Positions 32,410 to 42,620 of a stretch of DNA of 52,819 nucleotides are shown in pieces. Position 1 is the stretch's first letter, and each line of letters opens with the position of its first letter. Location: NCBI GenBank assembly GCA_026419775.2, contig JAOPGA020000776.1, forward strand, positions 1 through 52,819. The letters run 5' to 3'. Origin of the DNA: Acrasis kona (Eukaryota; Heterolobosea; Eutetramitea; Acrasida; Acrasidae). A model generated the notes under the pieces. It made no database searches. It worked only from the letters and a program-made list of their open reading frames with translations, and was not told where the DNA came from. Made by a program: the position numbers and the translations under genes.

Positions 32410-34265
32410 ATGTTCAAGAAGCACGCAGTGAAGGTGGCAAAGTCCCATCTTGTGAAATCAAGCGAACGTCGCGGAATGCAGCAAGAGTTACAGAAACAAT
32501 TTCCAATTATACCGACAACGGATCCGATATGGGAAGCAACATTCCCATGTAGAAACAAACAAACAGAGCTACACTGTGTTAAAGTTAAAGAACCATACGC
32601 TATAACTCTATATACAGTCGATAACGTTCCAATCGTTTTTACAGACAATGAATACAGTGAAACCGACTACTACCCAACTATATTTTGCCTGATGTCCATG
32701 CCCAACATTATGCCAACACTGATCATCTACCCACAAGTTACATCATTTATAATGTCAGGCGCAGATCTAATGATCCCAGGAATTAGTCCCAAGTTGAACA
32801 AAGATGTCAAGTTTGCAGCCAACGATAAGATTGCAGTGCGCGTACATGGCAACCCAATACCATTTGCCGTAGGAGTGGCTCTAGAGGACTCTAATGCTCT
32901 TAAAGTCAAGAAAGAAGGTAAAGGCGTGCGCATAATGCATGTGTATGCAGATACATTATGGAACTATGGCTTCACACACCAAAAAGAATCTCAGCGTTCA
33001 ACGCCAGAAGGATTCTCCGCGAAACTTATCACTCCAGTTGCACAAGTAGAAGATCCTAGTGACGACGAAGATGAACAAAATGATTCTGACCAAGTACAAG
33101 ACACCGAGAAAACGCAAGAAGAAGAAGAAGCTTCCGAAAGTGATGAAGACCAAACGGATCAAGTTCAAGAGGGATCTCCAACCAAAAGCATGGATCAACA
33201 CATGGAAGCAGCCTTCATGCAAACAATCAAAGACAAAGTCACAGATGAAGAGTTACCTTTGGACTCTGGAGCCGTTTATACAAGAATGATTATGAATTAC
33301 GGTGCAGGTGTCCTTGAAGTCAAAAAGAGTTCATACAAGAAAATGAACAAGTTCATCAAGCACATGGCAAAGAAAAAGTTCGTGTAAAATCAAAGATGTA
33401 AGAGACGTGATGCAACTAATATCCATCAATAGATCACACCCCACATACAAGTCAGAGTCTGGGATTACTTCAATCATGGAAAACAACAAATCATCAGCAT
33501 CAACTGCGCAAAATGATTCAACTGCTGCTTCCACAAACAACCAAAACAATTCCACACAAACCAAACCAAACACAAAAATCACAATCATTTACTTATTCGC
33601 TGTGCCAAAGCTATTGGAACCACTCTTTCAGGGTCACAACATTAAAAACAGTTACTTTACCAGAGAAGCAGATCAAAACCATTCTAACCGACTATTTGAA
33701 GAAGGAATGCTCTCTAGCCGACAAGAACAATGGTCAGGTCAAACTAAATACATTTTTATACGAACAATTGTTCAGGACCAAGAAGCAAGAAGAAAACATG
33801 TTGCAAGATGGAGACACGACCACCATCGCTCGCATCCAGTCAAAGTTAATCAGCAAGCTAAAGAATCATTTTGCCATCAAGTACGGTAATCAAGAAGAGT
33901 CAAGCCTCGTTGTACAAAAAGGAGAATGTAAAGGAATCATGATTGAGACTGAAAGTGTAATGGGTAATAAAAGCATAACGAAAGTGAATGGGTTGGGTCC
34001 GTTTTTGGCACCTGTTGATGAGTCCACCAAAAATAAATCTCTTGATTGTGTTGAGTTTTGGGACTTTGTGAAGGCCGTAAAGTTGAAGGCCAGTTCAAGC
34101 GTGAAGGCTAATGTTGAAGCCGATCCTCACAAGAATGAAAGTGAGTTGGTCATACAGGGTAGCGTGGCACAGGGTGTGAGCGATCTGCTTGTCGAAGATT
34201 ACGGTATACCGAAGAATTTGATTATTGTAAATGACAAACTCAAAAAAAAGAAGAAGAAGAAATAA
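32410..34265 (+). CDS. EIF2D: eIF2D (ligatin-type translation factor), with two apparent +1 frameshifts
   Basis: Starts MFKKHAVKVAKSHLVKSSERR. Domains: DUF1947-like N-terminus, PUA (FIMSGADLMIPGISPKL, DKIAVRVHGNPIPFAVGVA), an acidic linker rich in SD/ED, SWIB/MDM2-like (AVYTRMIMNYG, VKKSSYKKMNKFIKHM), a second winged part and SUI1 at the end (KVNGLGPFLAP, ELVIQGSVAQGVSDLLVEDYGIP). To stay in frame one base must be skipped at 33385 (...KKKFV|KIKDV) and one at 33656-33658 (...KNSY|LPEKQ), giving 617 aa aligned without gaps to the family. eIF2D delivers initiator tRNA to the 40S P site and recycles subunits. The TAA stop lies in AATAAA, 2 bp from the convergent MgtE stop. Confidence 0.9.
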
Positions 34266-34271
34266 ATTTAT
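34262..34271. terminator. Palindromic bidirectional stop/poly(A) element
   Basis: ATAAATTTAT is a perfect palindrome that contains the TAA stop of eIF2D on plus and the TAA stop of MgtE on minus. On plus it also completes AATAAA. Both mRNAs must therefore end inside the opposite gene. Confidence 0.6.
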
Positions 34272-35017
34272 GTTCCTAATACAGTTGCGCACACTAGACA
34301 TATGATAAAAACTCCCATGATATCCATCATAACAGCTACAGTTGGACCGGCGTTTGCTGGATCCCACTTTAATACAAAATGTAAAAATAAAGGTAGACCT
34401 GTTCCAATAATCACAGATATCCATACAATCAAGAATAGGGACAAGGTTAGTGCAAAAAGCTCTGGTAAAATCTGATCCGACGATCCGTTAACTAATTTGA
34501 ACACATCATGAACCAAGACGCGCACAGCGCCAATAACGCATAATATTAAAGATAACACCAACCCTATTCTTGCTTCTTTCCATATTACTTTTTTGATTTT
34601 GTCTTTTGTTATGACTCCTGTTGCTAGGCCTCTCACAACAAGAACAGTCGACTGTGCACCAGTGTTACCGCCGGTTCCAATCAACATTGTCAAGAATAAT
34701 GTAATAATCACGTGCTTCGACAGAAGCTTTTCAAAAGATGCGAGAATGAAACTTGAAAAACTTTGTATAAATAAAAGAAATATCAGCCACGTGCTTCTTT
34801 GTCGTACTACTTTCCATACACTACTCTCCCAGTATTGATCCTCTATAATGTTCTCTTCCGGTTTAATGTTTTGTGCAATTAGCCCAGATTTCTCGTCAAA
34901 GTTATCATCGCCATCTTCTGTTAGATTTGAAGGAGTATGGGGAGCTTCACCAACCACCACCACATCACTCACGACTTCTATCACCTCTTCGTTGGTGTTG
35001 TCTTTTTCGTCCGTCAT
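34268..35017 (-). CDS. MgtE/SLC41-type magnesium transporter, membrane domain only (249 aa)
   Basis: Single exon. The ~65-residue soluble N-terminus is acidic (MTDEKDNTNEEVIEVV...), with no CBS or MgtE-N regulatory domain. Five TM segments then carry the MgtE signatures LIGTGGNTGAQSTVLVVRGLA and LPLFLHF..KWDPANAGP.VAVMMDIMGV; the acidic D of the MDIMG motif lines the Mg2+ path in bacterial MgtE. It probably moves Mg2+ as a homodimer; direction and membrane unknown. Half the size of SLC41A1, which has two such repeats. Confidence 0.88.
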   Translation of the reverse strand: MTDEKDNTNEEVIEVVSDVVVVGEAPHTPSNLTEDGDDNFDEKSGLIAQNIKPEENIIEDQYWESSVWKVVRQRSTWLIFLLFIQSFSSFILASFEKLLSKHVIITLFLTMLIGTGGNTGAQSTVLVVRGLATGVITKDKIKKVIWKEARIGLVLSLILCVIGAVRVLVHDVFKLVNGSSDQILPELFALTLSLFLIVWISVIIGTGLPLFLHFVLKWDPANAGPTVAVMMDIMGVFIICLVCATVLGT

Positions 35018-35097
35018 GGTTTACAAAAAATAATTATTTCCACAAAGCAAACCAAACAAACAGTACATCAAGAATGCAAGTAGAAAAAAACAACACT

Positions 35098-37313
35098 TTA
35101 TTCAAAATCAGCATCAAATACATTATCTCCATCATCTTCAAACAAGTCCATCAAATTAACATCAACGGAAATGTCATTCTTTTTCACATTCTTTTTACTT
35201 TGTTCTTTATTCACAACAGCTTTCATAGCATTAATCTGTTCGTCCTTTACAAAGATTGTAAATTTAAAAATTTCTCAAAAATGACTTACAATCTCATCAA
35301 GTTCCATTTGATATTTACTCTCTAATTCCTCCTTATCTTTTTTAAATTGTGATTTTGTTGCATTCAACAAATCTCTTGTTTTTTGATCTTCCTCGATTAC
35401 AGTGGAAAGTAACTATGATTTGATAATTAAAAGTAATGAATCAAATTTTACCTCTTTTTTTGAATGTTGACGTAAAATTTCAATCTTGTTTGAATATTTT
35501 AATTCACATTGTTCCCTGTGATTTTTTTGTAATTCAATCTTGTATTGTGGATCTTGACACATTGTGATGGATTCAATCTACAAATGTGTGAATGTGCTGA
35601 ACGATTTATTAGTACTCACTTGAAGATTGATTGAATTTAATTCATCTTTTAGTTTTTTTTCAATTTGTAATTCTTGAGATAATTGATTTGATATGGAAGT
35701 TTCTTGCTCTGATAGATGATCGAATATTATCTTCTTCTTTTGGAGTTGATCCCTCTGTGAACGACATTGTTCGATTTTTAATTTTAATTGTTCAGATTCA
35801 TTCTGTGATTGATGTGAGATGGGAGATTGAAGATTTTTACTTACTTGAATGGACATTAGTTCTGATTGAATTTGTTTGGTTTGTAGGGTAATGCATTCTT
35901 GGTGTTGGTTCGCATCGATTAATTCTTTTTGTAAATCATTTAATTCCTTTTCATGTTTTTCTTGAATGGATGGAATCAAATCATGAAGGGTCATGACTTG
36001 ATGATGTAATTTTTGATTCTCGATGGAAATCATTTCAATGGTATGTAATGATTGTCGTAACTCTTCTTGTTGTTTATTTAATGTCGAATGATTGGATTCC
36101 AAATCAATGTTGAATTGAGCTTGTGTTTTATCTAATTGATCCAAAAGTAATTCTTTTGATTTGAGCGTTGTGTGGGCTTGTTCTAATTCTTGACTTAAAT
36201 GTTCGTTTTGAAGTGTGACTGCTTGTGAGTGGTGATCGATTTGATTGATTTTGGATTTGAGTTCATGTTCGGTCTTGATGACTTGCTTTAATGATTTGAC
36301 ACTCTTGTCATACCTATTAAAAAATGTGTGAAATTGTGAAAATAAAATTGTTGTTCCTTACTGTTGAGCAAATGTTTCAAAAGAAGGATCGTTAATGTTG
36401 AATACCATGCTGAGGTAATTCGTAATTTCTTTGAATTGTGAGGATACTTTTTCATAATTGTCTTCTCCGTCGCAATCTCTGTCCTTCTTTTGAATCTCTC
36501 TCTGTGTGATTGAGTTGGTTTTTTTGAAACAACCGTTTACTTACAATGTAGTCTCTTCTGGTTTTAATGTCTTGTTTAATCTTTTCGTTACTTGACTTGA
36601 TTTGATCTAACTTTGAAATGAATTGTATTTTGGTGGATTCGCATTCTTCTAGGGACTTTTGCAAGTCGTTGTGTTCTGATTTTAAGTGGTCCAGAGCGAC
36701 TCTTTGTTTGTTTAGAGTTGACTTGATGTGATGGACTTGAAGTGAGATGTGTTGACTTGTCTCTAGTACTTCAACCTCTTGTTGCTTTAGCTTGTCAATG
36801 TTGGATTTTGATTTGTTAATTTGTTGAAGGATGAGATCATGTTCTTGATTGACTATAAAATGTGAATTTTTATTAAATTCGTCATGATTACTTTGTTCAT
36901 GTTCCTTCTCTAGACTAGATGTGATGGATTTGTAGGTACCTCTTGTTGCTAACATTGCATCACGTAATTGAATTAATTTCATCTCTTCTTTCTTGATGCG
37001 ATCTAATTCTGTTTCGTTCTTCTTCTTTTGTGTGTTGAGGTCTTCAATTTGATTGTTGAGTACATCCAATTGTGATTTTAATTTTGAAAGTGATTCATTG
37101 AGTAATTTATTTCTTTGTTGTTGTACTTCGTTGATAACTTCGTACTTGTTAGTTTGCTTCTTGATTTGATCTAAAGATTTTGTTAGTTCCTGCACTTCTT
37201 TTGTTAAACAATTAAGTGACTCTGTCTGAGGATTTTAAGTGGTTAAATAGGCCAATAAGGCTTACTTGTAACTCTGACTCTCTTTGTTGAGTTCTTTTCT
37301 GTTCAACGATCAT
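35098..37313 (-). CDS. Eight-exon coiled-coil protein of unknown function (638 aa)
   Basis: Exons 37313-37266, 37225-36545, 36501-36362, 36313-35845, 35802-35620, 35577-35452, 35412-35290, 35244-35098; introns 39-48 nt, all GT-AG and frame-consistent. Starts MIVEQKRTQQRESELQ. It is almost wholly heptad-rich (Gln/Lys/Glu/Leu) apart from a short globular break at about residues 245-290 (NYLSMVFNINDPSFETFAQQYDK region) and an acidic tail VNLMDLFEDDGDNVFDADFE. Probably a structural or tethering protein of cytoskeleton, kinetochore or trafficking type. I cannot name it. The intron 35803-35844 is 42 nt, in phase and stop-free. The TAA is within AATAAA. Confidence 0.75.
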
Positions 37314-37352
37314 TACTAAGCTATTGTCATCACTGTGTGTCTTGATATAATC

Positions 37353-37731
37353 TTACGGGCTGCATTCCTCATATCGTTCTTTTGAGTTGAAACCTTGGTA
37401 GAAGTTACTGGCTTCGTTATAGGCTTGATCATATTGCGCTTCATGGTTGGATTGAACTTTGGGATCTGATTGATCATTTTGGATTTTTTTTAATATTTGT
37501 TGTAGGCAATATTTTGTATTATGAAGTAGCCTAGTTGACCGCCGGTAAATCACTTCCACAAAAATTGTTGGGATATTAATCACCATCCCTATTATTATAC
37601 CAATCATTGGCGATCGATGTCTGAGTAAAAACTCCAATAATTTAGTGAAAAAGAATATCTTCACAGTCAAAAATAACACTTTTCTTATCACTCTTGTTTT
37701 TCTTTGCACGAACGAATGGAATCATCCTCAT
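37353..37731 (-). CDS. Small membrane protein of unknown function
   Basis: A continuous frame 37709-37353 lacks an ATG. An ATG at 37731 (MRMIPF) can be spliced phase 0 through a 55-nt GTTCGT...GAAG intron to IFFFTKLLEFLLRHRSP. Two hydrophobic segments (IFFFTKLLEFLL; MIGIIIGMVINIPTIFVEVI) are followed by a hydrophilic tail rich in Gln/Asn/Asp that ends NSKERYEECSP. The splice proposal is tentative. Divergent from the gene at 37895. Confidence 0.45.
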
Positions 37732-37894
37732 GATCTTTTTTAGGTCTCTATATCTTTAAAGAAAGGCCTCTGATCTCTAGTTTTAGCTTTTGGAATCGGT
37801 TAAAATACTACCTGAGTTCTACCCTAAGTAGACCGGACAAAATTAGTACTACCGAGCTTACGGACGAAAGTTACTAATTAGCCTACAACAGACG

Positions 37895-38554
37895 ATGAGT
37901 AAAGAAGGTGGGAGACAACGACTGGCTAAAGAACTTGGCAAGAACTCGGATTCTGAGAGCTCTAGGAAGAAGTATAAACCCGATTATTCTTTCTTCGGCT
38001 TCGTTAAGGGGCTTGGAGATTTTGCAAAGGCTGCTGTTCCACTGGCAATAGCGTCTGTAGTTAGTGGTTATTTGGTCTTCAAAACCCAGAAAATCCATGA
38101 AGAAGCACTTGAAAATCAGCGAGAAGAAGTCACCACAGAAATTGAAGCGGCGCGTCATTATCGTCATGTTATGAAAATGCAGAGGGATTATTCAGAATGT
38201 ATGAGACTTATGTACGACTTTAAGAGACAGCATCAAGCTAAGTATGCTGACGTGTTTGCGGAAGAATTACAGATCTCAAGAAAAGGTGTTGTAGATAGAA
38301 AAACCGTGTTCGACCCTATTGTTGAAGTCAATAGATGTCGTAGTCTCACTACTAACTACTGGAGAGAAGCAATCGTTTTTGCGAAATCTTATCCAAGGTT
38401 TGTCAAAAAACACAATTTACAAACGTATTGGTCTCTAAAACATGAGAGGTTTATCTCGCTCGTGGGTCCATTAGATCAACTTGAAGGCTTCAAAAACGAA
38501 GAAAAACAATTATATGAAAAGGATGTTTTCAAAAATTTAGACTCTTTGGTGTAA
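37895..38554 (+). CDS. Unknown single-TM protein (219 aa)
   Basis: Single exon from MSKEGGRQRLAKELGK. The hydrophilic N-terminus is Ser/Lys rich, followed by a hydrophobic helix at about residues 45-65 (AAVPLAIASVVSGYLVF), then a long amphipathic helix (HEEALENQREEVTTEIEAARHYRHVMKMQRD) and a compact C-terminal part with VNRCRSLTTNYWREAI. Could be an organelle membrane protein. No family recognised. Confidence 0.65.
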   Translation: MSKEGGRQRLAKELGKNSDSESSRKKYKPDYSFFGFVKGLGDFAKAAVPLAIASVVSGYLVFKTQKIHEEALENQREEVTTEIEAARHYRHVMKMQRDYSECMRLMYDFKRQHQAKYADVFAEELQISRKGVVDRKTVFDPIVEVNRCRSLTTNYWREAIVFAKSYPRFVKKHNLQTYWSLKHERFISLVGPLDQLEGFKNEEKQLYEKDVFKNLDSLV

Positions 38555-38750
38555 TAAATTTGTAATGTATCTAATCCGTCTGACTTTTATTGCCTAGAGT
38601 CCCAAAATACGGATGCAAACACAATTTCACAATCTATACATTTATACAAATAGGTTCATTTGGTTCGGAGCCCTAGTTGTTGGAAGTGCTGTTGTGCTCA
38701 TTAAGAAGGAATAAAAACAAATAGTTCCGTGTGTTTATTCAAAAATTTTG

Positions 38751-39493
38751 TTACAAATCGTTGTTCTTTATGAATCTATTTCCCTCGCTGTGCTTACCAG
38801 TATATACGTGTTTGGTGTATCCAAAAAATGAGCTTGCTTGGGGCTTCTTTGATTGAGATACTTGGGATACATTTTCGATTACTGGTACATTGTCTTGCTC
38901 TGGTGATTGTGTGGGGGTCGCCACCATTACTTTACAAAAAGAACCTCTGGTCTCTGCTTCCTTACGCTCTGCTGCAGATACCTCTTTACTGTCCAGGTAC
39001 TTGAGCTGCTTCAAGTTCTTTAACTTGTACAACACATACAATCTATGTCTTTGATAGTCGTCTGTGTCGTGGGATGTGAGTTCGCTTGGGCACGCAGGGT
39101 TTTTTAAAAGGCTCAGCCACTTCAAATTGGGAAACCTTCTCTCAATAATGTTCAAAAATGCGTCAAGGTCAGATACATTGTTTGAATTTATCCAAAATGT
39201 TTCCAACTCTTTCAATTGTGGAGCATCGCTTATATCCTCTACGTCATTGTTATCCAACACTAATGATTTTAGTTTCGAAAATCTCTCAAGATGTTGTACA
39301 CGCCTTCGAACTGTTACGTTGTGAGTATTATTATAATTACGTACTTTATATTGTTGTGATTCAAGTGCAGTTCCGTTATACCTTCACCAAACTGAGATGC
39401 GAGGTCAGTGGGAATAGATTCGAGGTCACGACCAATAATTGAGAGGTGTGTCCCATTATTCGTTGTGCTTATCCCCTCAAGTGTATCTGTCAT
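38751..39493 (-). CDS. LRMDA-like leucine-rich repeat protein
   Basis: Exon 1 39493-39345, 41-nt intron 39304-39344, exon 2 39303-38751, about 233 aa. LRR strands: ITELHLNHNNIKRVQHLERF, LKSLVLDNNDVEDISD, LKELETFWINSNNVSDL and LKWLSLLKNPACP. The LRR-cap region RHRLYVLYKLKNLKQLKYLD then V.AAERKEAETRG matches the family that includes human LRMDA/C10orf11. The tail is Ser/Gln rich. LRMDA in animals acts with small GTPases in organelle traffic; a similar role here is inference. Confidence 0.82.
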
Positions 39494-40096
39494 ATTTGGT
39501 ATAATCGGGGCTGTGATTTTTACGTTGAAATCAACCGAAAACTACAATGAGAGAAGTTTGATGTGTGGGGAAAACCATATGATTTAAATTACAAAGATTA
39601 AGCCTTTTGGATTTTGACCAAAGCCAAATGAAATTGGAAGTTGAGGAGGGAGTGTGGGTTGAACAGCCCTAACATTTAAGTCTAATTCAAGTTTAATGTT
39701 ATTGAATCGCGAAATGTTGTCATATGGTCAATGACAATGGAGAGTGGACTAGATTGGAGACACAGAGATCATAAAGATAAGACACTTTCATTTTGTAAAA
39801 ATGGTGCGCAACGAATATGTGTGGTTGGATGCATGCGTATCTGCATTGAATTGGATTTACTTACAAATTTCGATTCAAGCCACTGTAGTAAAAGATGGTG
39901 ATGATCCTTTGAGATGAGATCGCAAAGATGTATCTAATTAATTCGCTCAAATTAACATTTCATTAATCATCCATCAAAACGATGAATAAAATTTGTTCCC
40001 ATAATTGCACAATTTTGTTTCTGAAGAAGTTCGTCTTTTGTATGTGAACTCGTGCTTTGTAATTCCATTGAGTGAATTTTTTGTAAAAAAACTTGG
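39494..40096. other. Intergenic stretch, no supported gene
   Basis: A 38-codon plus-strand frame (from about 39801) has no support. The segment just left of 39550 is open upstream of the LRR start and may be its 5' leader. Confidence 0.35.
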
Positions 40097-40516
40097 ATGA
40101 TTACCCGTATCCTTCGCATCAAGAAGAAGGTTCCTCTACCACAGGAGGTGTTCTTAAAGCATCCAAAAATTCGCCCATTCACTAAAGATGATGTTAGGAA
40201 ATGCAGCAAAGCAATCATAACGATGCCCGGTTCCAAGGACCCTTTTATTTTCCAAGGTGACATTGTTAGAAAGAGTCAACAAACAATTACAGTGAAAAGC
40301 CCTTTGGCAGGAATCGATGTAACATACAACGTTCCATACAATTCACCATACATCCACGTCCAACTACTCAGAGAACAAAGTAAGTTTAATCCAATATTTA
40401 GTTCTTACACAATTAGAGGACAAAACAAAGAAGAGGAGATAAAAAGAACAAAATTTATAAATAACAAACATTTCTTTCACATGTCGCTCATTTATGATTC
40501 GGAAGAACAATTTTGA
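40097..40516 (+). CDS. Unknown small basic protein (139 aa)
   Basis: ATG frame starting MITRILRIKKKVPLPQEV, positively charged without acidic residues at first, so a mitochondrial presequence is possible. The middle (KAIITMPGSKDPFIFQGDIVRK, TITVKSPLAGIDVTYN) looks like beta strands. The end is hydrophilic. No family recognised. Confidence 0.5.
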   Translation: MITRILRIKKKVPLPQEVFLKHPKIRPFTKDDVRKCSKAIITMPGSKDPFIFQGDIVRKSQQTITVKSPLAGIDVTYNVPYNSPYIHVQLLREQSKFNPIFSSYTIRGQNKEEEIKRTKFINNKHFFHMSLIYDSEEQF

Positions 40517-40813
40517 TTTTATGTTCAAGTTTCGCTTGAAAATGCAAACACTTCCAGCAAACTAAGTTATAATTATTTTTATTATGTATAAATCTGCAAC
40601 GATAAACAACTGTGTAAATGCTGCAAGACAGCACGAATCGTTGTTTATGCTGTTTCTTGAGGTGTCAAAATCAATTGTCGTTACTTTCTCCCAGTATTTC
40701 TACACTGTATTCAAAGCGGTATCATTACATATTGGTTCAAATTTGAAGTCTTCAGTCATTGACATTCCTTTACAATCATCAATTTTAAAAATAGATTCTA
40801 CTCCGGAACGGAG

Positions 40814-42049
40814 ATGCTAAAGGCCAACCTTCTGATTGCCGTCTTACTCCTGTCCTCATCCATCTTTCACGTATTGGTAGGTCAAATACCAGAGAAAGAT
40901 ATTCTAGACCAATTATGGGAAGTGGAGAATCTATTTGGCTTCAACATCCAATACACATTTAATCAAATGTCAAAAATGCCAAAAAGTTCAAATGTCAAAG
41001 CGTCACAAACACTCCAAAGATCTGATTTCAAAGCAACGATTACCAACTTAATCAATCACATGCAAAATAAAAAACCTCAACATTTGCTCCCCTATCAACA
41101 AACAAGAGCAAATCACTTAAACAACATTCTCAAGCGCTACAACAACTCGAACTTTCATACCATTCCAAAATACTACCACTCGTTGTCATTAGATGATAAA
41201 TTTGGACTTTTAGAGGCACTTTCGTCACAAGAAATAAAAGTTCTGCACACACCCGGTGTGTCATTCGATGGAGCATGGATATCCACCACCTTAGAGAATG
41301 GCGCTAGACAGTATGGCGACTTTGGTTTTGTTTTAGGAGGAACAAACATTGAATCCTACTCAATGAATAATAAATTTTCCAGACATTGCTGTCCAGAAGA
41401 TGTAAAAAGAATATGGTATGGCGTCATGCAACCTATACCATTTCATTCTGTTCAAGTACTAGCTATCTACGCTGTCAACGAACATACTGCACATCTTGCT
41501 ATTAACCAAAGCGTTGTTGATCACGCACAAAGAGAATTCTATCATTCCATTGTGCAATCATGGGAAGAAACTCTATTAGAAAGACACTTGGTCACTCTAT
41601 CCAGAATCTCATCTTACGATAGAGCTAATGTACTACTAGAGAACGGATTCGAGATTACTGACAGCAAAGCTACTGTCATCAAATCAAATAGTACGTCCAT
41701 TAAAGATCTCACTATGATTCTGCAACAGCTACACACTGGCCAGGTGCTCTACTTTAAAACAATGAGGCAACAATTTTGGGACTATCCGTTTAATGAGGCT
41801 TATCTTATTCCTGAAAAAGATAACAAAAAGACGCACATTCACTGTGTTGACATTGTGTCTAGATTGTTGGTCACTAGGGAACTGACCCTACAAAAAGACA
41901 TTAAATCAAACACTACCATATGGTTGGGTGATTTGGTAAGCAATGGTGGACAAATCACCGCTCTCAGCGCAACTATAAACGTTTCTAGCATTAAAACCAT
42001 GTTACAGGATATTAGCAACACTTTATTTATAAGACCTTTTTCACAATAA
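40814..42049 (+). CDS. Secreted protein of unknown function (411 aa)
   Basis: Single exon with a clear signal peptide (MLKANLLIAVLLLSSSIFHVLVG, cleavage near GQ). The mature part is mixed alpha/beta with several N-glycosylation sequons (NNS, NQS, NST, NTT, NVS), two vicinal Cys pairs (HCC) and segments such as GAWISTTLENGARQYGDF and THIHCVDIVSRLL. No catalytic motif recognised. Perhaps a lysosomal or secreted factor of a phagotroph. Confidence 0.75.
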   Translation: MLKANLLIAVLLLSSSIFHVLVGQIPEKDILDQLWEVENLFGFNIQYTFNQMSKMPKSSNVKASQTLQRSDFKATITNLINHMQNKKPQHLLPYQQTRANHLNNILKRYNNSNFHTIPKYYHSLSLDDKFGLLEALSSQEIKVLHTPGVSFDGAWISTTLENGARQYGDFGFVLGGTNIESYSMNNKFSRHCCPEDVKRIWYGVMQPIPFHSVQVLAIYAVNEHTAHLAINQSVVDHAQREFYHSIVQSWEETLLERHLVTLSRISSYDRANVLLENGFEITDSKATVIKSNSTSIKDLTMILQQLHTGQVLYFKTMRQQFWDYPFNEAYLIPEKDNKKTHIHCVDIVSRLLVTRELTLQKDIKSNTTIWLGDLVSNGGQITALSATINVSSIKTMLQDISNTLFIRPFSQ

Positions 42050-42090
42050 ACAAGTTTAATCGAGTATTTTCTTGTAATGTTTATTAGAAG

Positions 42091-42312
42091 TTATGTGACA
42101 CGACGGACAATTTGTCCAATGGTGGTTATTGGAGGCAGAGGCACTTGATTCCATTTTTTAAACTGGTATTCCTTCTCCTCTCTATTGTTACATTTCAAAG
42201 GGTCACACTTGCACTGATCGTCGCAGATTGACCCATTCTTTTTACAAACACAAGATTTGCAAGTATACGTATGCTAGATGTAGGCTATGATTATACTTAC
42301 TTTCTGTGTCAT
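42091..42312 (-). CDS. Small Cys-rich (CXC/tesmin-like) protein
   Basis: The exon 42273-42091 encodes TCKSCVCKKNGSICDDQCKC then DPLKCNN and a tail ending IGQIVRRVT. Eight cysteines in C-x2-C-x-C..C-x3-C-x-C..C spacing are followed by a Trp/Pro segment, similar to metal-binding CXC knuckles. A possible first exon MTQK (ATG at 42312, in-frame stop just upstream) needs a 27-nt intron, shorter than any other here, so the 5' end is uncertain. Confidence 0.45.
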
Positions 42313-42620
42313 GCTTGTTCAGCCCCAGTCATGTTATACAATTTCATTGCTGGACTATTTAGCGACAAGGGTCATAAAAATATAATTTCGACTTTTGACA
42401 GTCATATCTGTTTGCGGTGTCAGGATAACTCATCAGTGTCAGTCGGAGTGTTTCATTCTCCAATCTTCCTCCGACGTTTACAATAATAATACCGAACGAA
42501 GTCCCACCTTCTTCTATTGAGTATCGGCCGACCCGCATGGCCGGAAATTTCATCTGCGGTCTTGCTGCGACTTTAAAAAGCTGAAGCATGAAGAAACGTG
42601 GTGCCCAAAATCTTAACAAC

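Noticed and set aside
33376-33430. GTTCGT...ATAG 55-nt intron in eIF2D
   Set aside because: It restores frame but would delete a stretch that aligns with the family; a +1 shift fits better, though cDNA could reverse this.
40584-40820. 78-codon plus-strand frame ahead of the secreted protein
   Set aside because: Runs into the start of the next gene in another frame; most likely its promoter and leader.
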